Assembly (NCBI GenBank): GCA_021397835.1
Contig: JAJFZO010000581.1
Coordinates: 992,001 to 1,056,000, forward strand
Reading direction: 5' to 3'
DNA: 64,000 nucleotides
DNA from: Moringa oleifera
Lineage: Eukaryota; Streptophyta; Magnoliopsida; Brassicales; Moringaceae
Shown here one piece after another: positions 62,290 to 64,000 of the stretch (positions are counted from its first letter, which is position 1; each line of letters starts with the position of its first letter). The notes beneath the pieces were generated by a model. That model was not told the origin of the DNA, did not search any database, and worked only from the letters and a program-made list of their open reading frames with translations. The translations under genes and the position numbers were made by a program.

Positions 62290-64000
62290 TCAGCAGCCAC
62301 CGCCTGTTGTAACATATTGATTAAGTGCAGAGAACCAGGACCTTCTGCCCTCGGCCTGAGAAGTGGTTCGCCTGAAGCCTGACCTGCACCTGACCAGTTG
62401 ATTGCGCAAGTTTCGGTCTATCGTGCATGGAACTAGAGATGGACTGGTATCTGGGGCGCCCATGCAAAGACTGGAATTGATCTTCATTGATGGGAATCTC
62501 TGGCAGCTCATGGAACGAAAGGAAGATCCAAGAGGAGAAATTCGAGTGCAGTGGATGTTGGGCTTGCAAAATGGGGTTGTCAATGAAGTGGTTTCTGGTA
62601 TCTCACCTGAACATGTACAAAATGATAGAGACAAACTTGTTCTTGCAATCTCCTTGGCAATGGGTCTTGTTCCTGGGAGTTTAACAAATGAAACTATGCC
62701 ATGTCTGCAGAGAGGACAAGCAATGGAGCCTGGTGGACCTTGAGCAACAGTTGAGGTGCTATTTGTAGAACAGAGGTACAAGGCACACCTTGTGCAGAAC
62801 TCATGGTCACAACCTGCATATCAATATTGCTTTTCAACATTTATGCAGCTTATGCAACACCTGGACTTATCTATACAGTTTGACTGCACTAATTCTAGTA
62901 ACCGGAAGAGTAAAATAAACTGACTTCTGAAGATCATTTGACATTTTTGAATGTCACATACCTTCTGCTGCTACTGTGCACTTTCTTTCCAAACACACAA
63001 CACATGGATCTTCACATGAGGGTAAAGAATCACTGCTCCTCCATCCACAATCTCTGCAAATGAAAGTAGTTCTTATCAATGTTTTTATTGCAAAAAGGGT
63101 ATCATGATCAGTCCATAGGATGTGTAATAATATTTCCAAAGAATTCTGGTCATTGTGATGAAATTCATTAGCACTTAGAGCTAATGCGTAAATACTCTAA
63201 ACAAGACTCTGCAACCAAATTACCAACAGTGGAAGTAGAAAGCATTAAGTGGATGGAGGACATCGAAAAATCAATTAAACTGTTTCAAATTTCATGGGGA
63301 AGTATTTGATTCAGTTTGCAAGGAAGAGATATATGAAAATGCTAGATACTTAGAACCTATGATATATATCAGACCTCTTTTTCTCATTGGATGACCAAAA
63401 ATGTGTCCGCAGACATAACATTCTAGGAAATGTCATGTCTATGATCATAGTTCCAATCATGCAGGGTCATATTGTAAATTGAATATGGTTAAAGGTTCCA
63501 CGAAATATCAGCATTGGATGGTAAAGATATTCTTCCACATAGTCCCTCAAGCCTCTGATGCGAAATTGAAGAACAGTAAAGACTTGTGGAAAATCTAAAA
63601 GCATAACAAAATCCTTTATGAAGTGTTCAATCCCTTGTGGCTTGATGAGAGCAATGAGACTTATATGCTGCTCTTCATACCGCAAAGGACAAGCAGGATG
63701 CAGTAATGATGAAACAAAGAGTCTAGACCTTCTCACCTAGCAATTTTGACAATGCTCATGAGAGGAAGGGATAGATAAGGTGAAGGAAGAATTTGCGGCT
63801 GGCCTTCTGAATCATTACCAAGGATTTCCTCAAGCCAATTTCTATGCCATGAACGAGCCACCATCAAAGGAGTCCATCTTAAGCAAATAAAAAGACAAAC
63901 AAAAATAAGCCAACAAATTCAGATAAATCAAAACATAATACGAAAGAAGCAAGATGCATAAACCCAGAAAAAGGGACAAGGAAAGAGGCTGAGAGTGGTG
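62290..64000 (-). CDS. XBAT32: XBAT32-type ankyrin-repeat RING E3 ubiquitin ligase (3' part)
   Basis: Three 3' exons are inside the window: 63737-63877, 62962-63053 and 62290-62813. They join in frame; the 5' exons with the ankyrin repeats lie beyond the right edge, and 63,878-64,000 looks intronic. The visible part begins [19 protein letters not shown], the end of the ankyrin region, then a linker and a C3HC4 RING: CVVC, then C-x-H-x2-C-x2-C in [10 protein letters not shown], then [16 protein letters not shown] after the RING is a hallmark of the XBAT31-35 group. The RING is split by the last intron, just before the third metal-binding Cys. The tail is Ser and Cys-rich and ends [17 protein letters not shown]32 ubiquitinates ACC synthases and so limits ethylene, promoting lateral roots. 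The choice within the XBAT group rests partly on XBAT32 lying near SMAX1 in Arabidopsis. Confidence 0.88.

Overview
The window is nuclear DNA of a flowering plant, almost certainly a core eudicot. Genes are split by GT-AG introns, intergenic DNA is AT-rich and full of simple repeats, and every recognised protein belongs to a plant family. Three proteins carry likely plastid transit peptides. The genus cannot be told from sequence alone. There are no bacterial operons, CRISPR arrays, rRNA genes or convincing tRNA genes, and I saw no intact transposon.

Layout. 1-9,000: gene-poor, AT-rich. 9,090-10,438: GA-rich promoter and leader, then a SMAX1/SMXL2-type karrikin-signalling repressor (10,439-14,178, +, 3 exons). 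14,179-19,379: no gene seen. 19,380-23,968: plastid SecY, SCY1 type (+, 8 exons). 24,947-31,046: group III cyclic nucleotide-gated channel, CNGC17 type (-, 7 exons). 31,998-35,079: class II trehalose-phosphate synthase, TPS11 type (-, 3 exons), with a cluster of ACGT-core (G-box/ABRE-like) motifs upstream at 35,881-36,394. 40,242-42,812: a small five-exon gene for a 149-residue plastid one-helix LHC-like protein (-), whose exons are mostly too short to stand out as ORFs. 44,100-45,137 and 45,805-46,740: two related multi-pass membrane proteins (-). 50,230-50,742: an ATL-type RING-H2 protein (-). 52,323-52,925: an EG45-domain/plant natriuretic peptide gene (+, 3 exons), followed at 53,739-54,490 by a decayed tandem copy. 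56,436-59,669: a plastid GNAT acetyltransferase (-, 5 exons). 62,290 to the right edge: the 3' part of an XBAT32-type ankyrin-RING ubiquitin ligase (-).

The order itself is informative. As I remember Arabidopsis locus numbers, TPS11, the two membrane proteins, the RING protein and PNP-A lie side by side near At2g18660-18710 together with SCY1. SMXL2, CNGC17, a RING protein and an EG45 protein lie at At4g30350-30380. SMAX1 and XBAT32 lie at At5g57710 and At5g57740. This window appears to hold the union of those blocks, as expected of a genome with fewer rounds of duplication. The genes do not form one pathway. The common themes are hormone, sugar and Ca2+ signalling, ubiquitin ligation, and plastid membrane biogenesis. 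I found no evidence of a wholly new multi-gene system. The best candidates for something little described are the LHC-like one-helix gene and the EG45 pseudogene pair.
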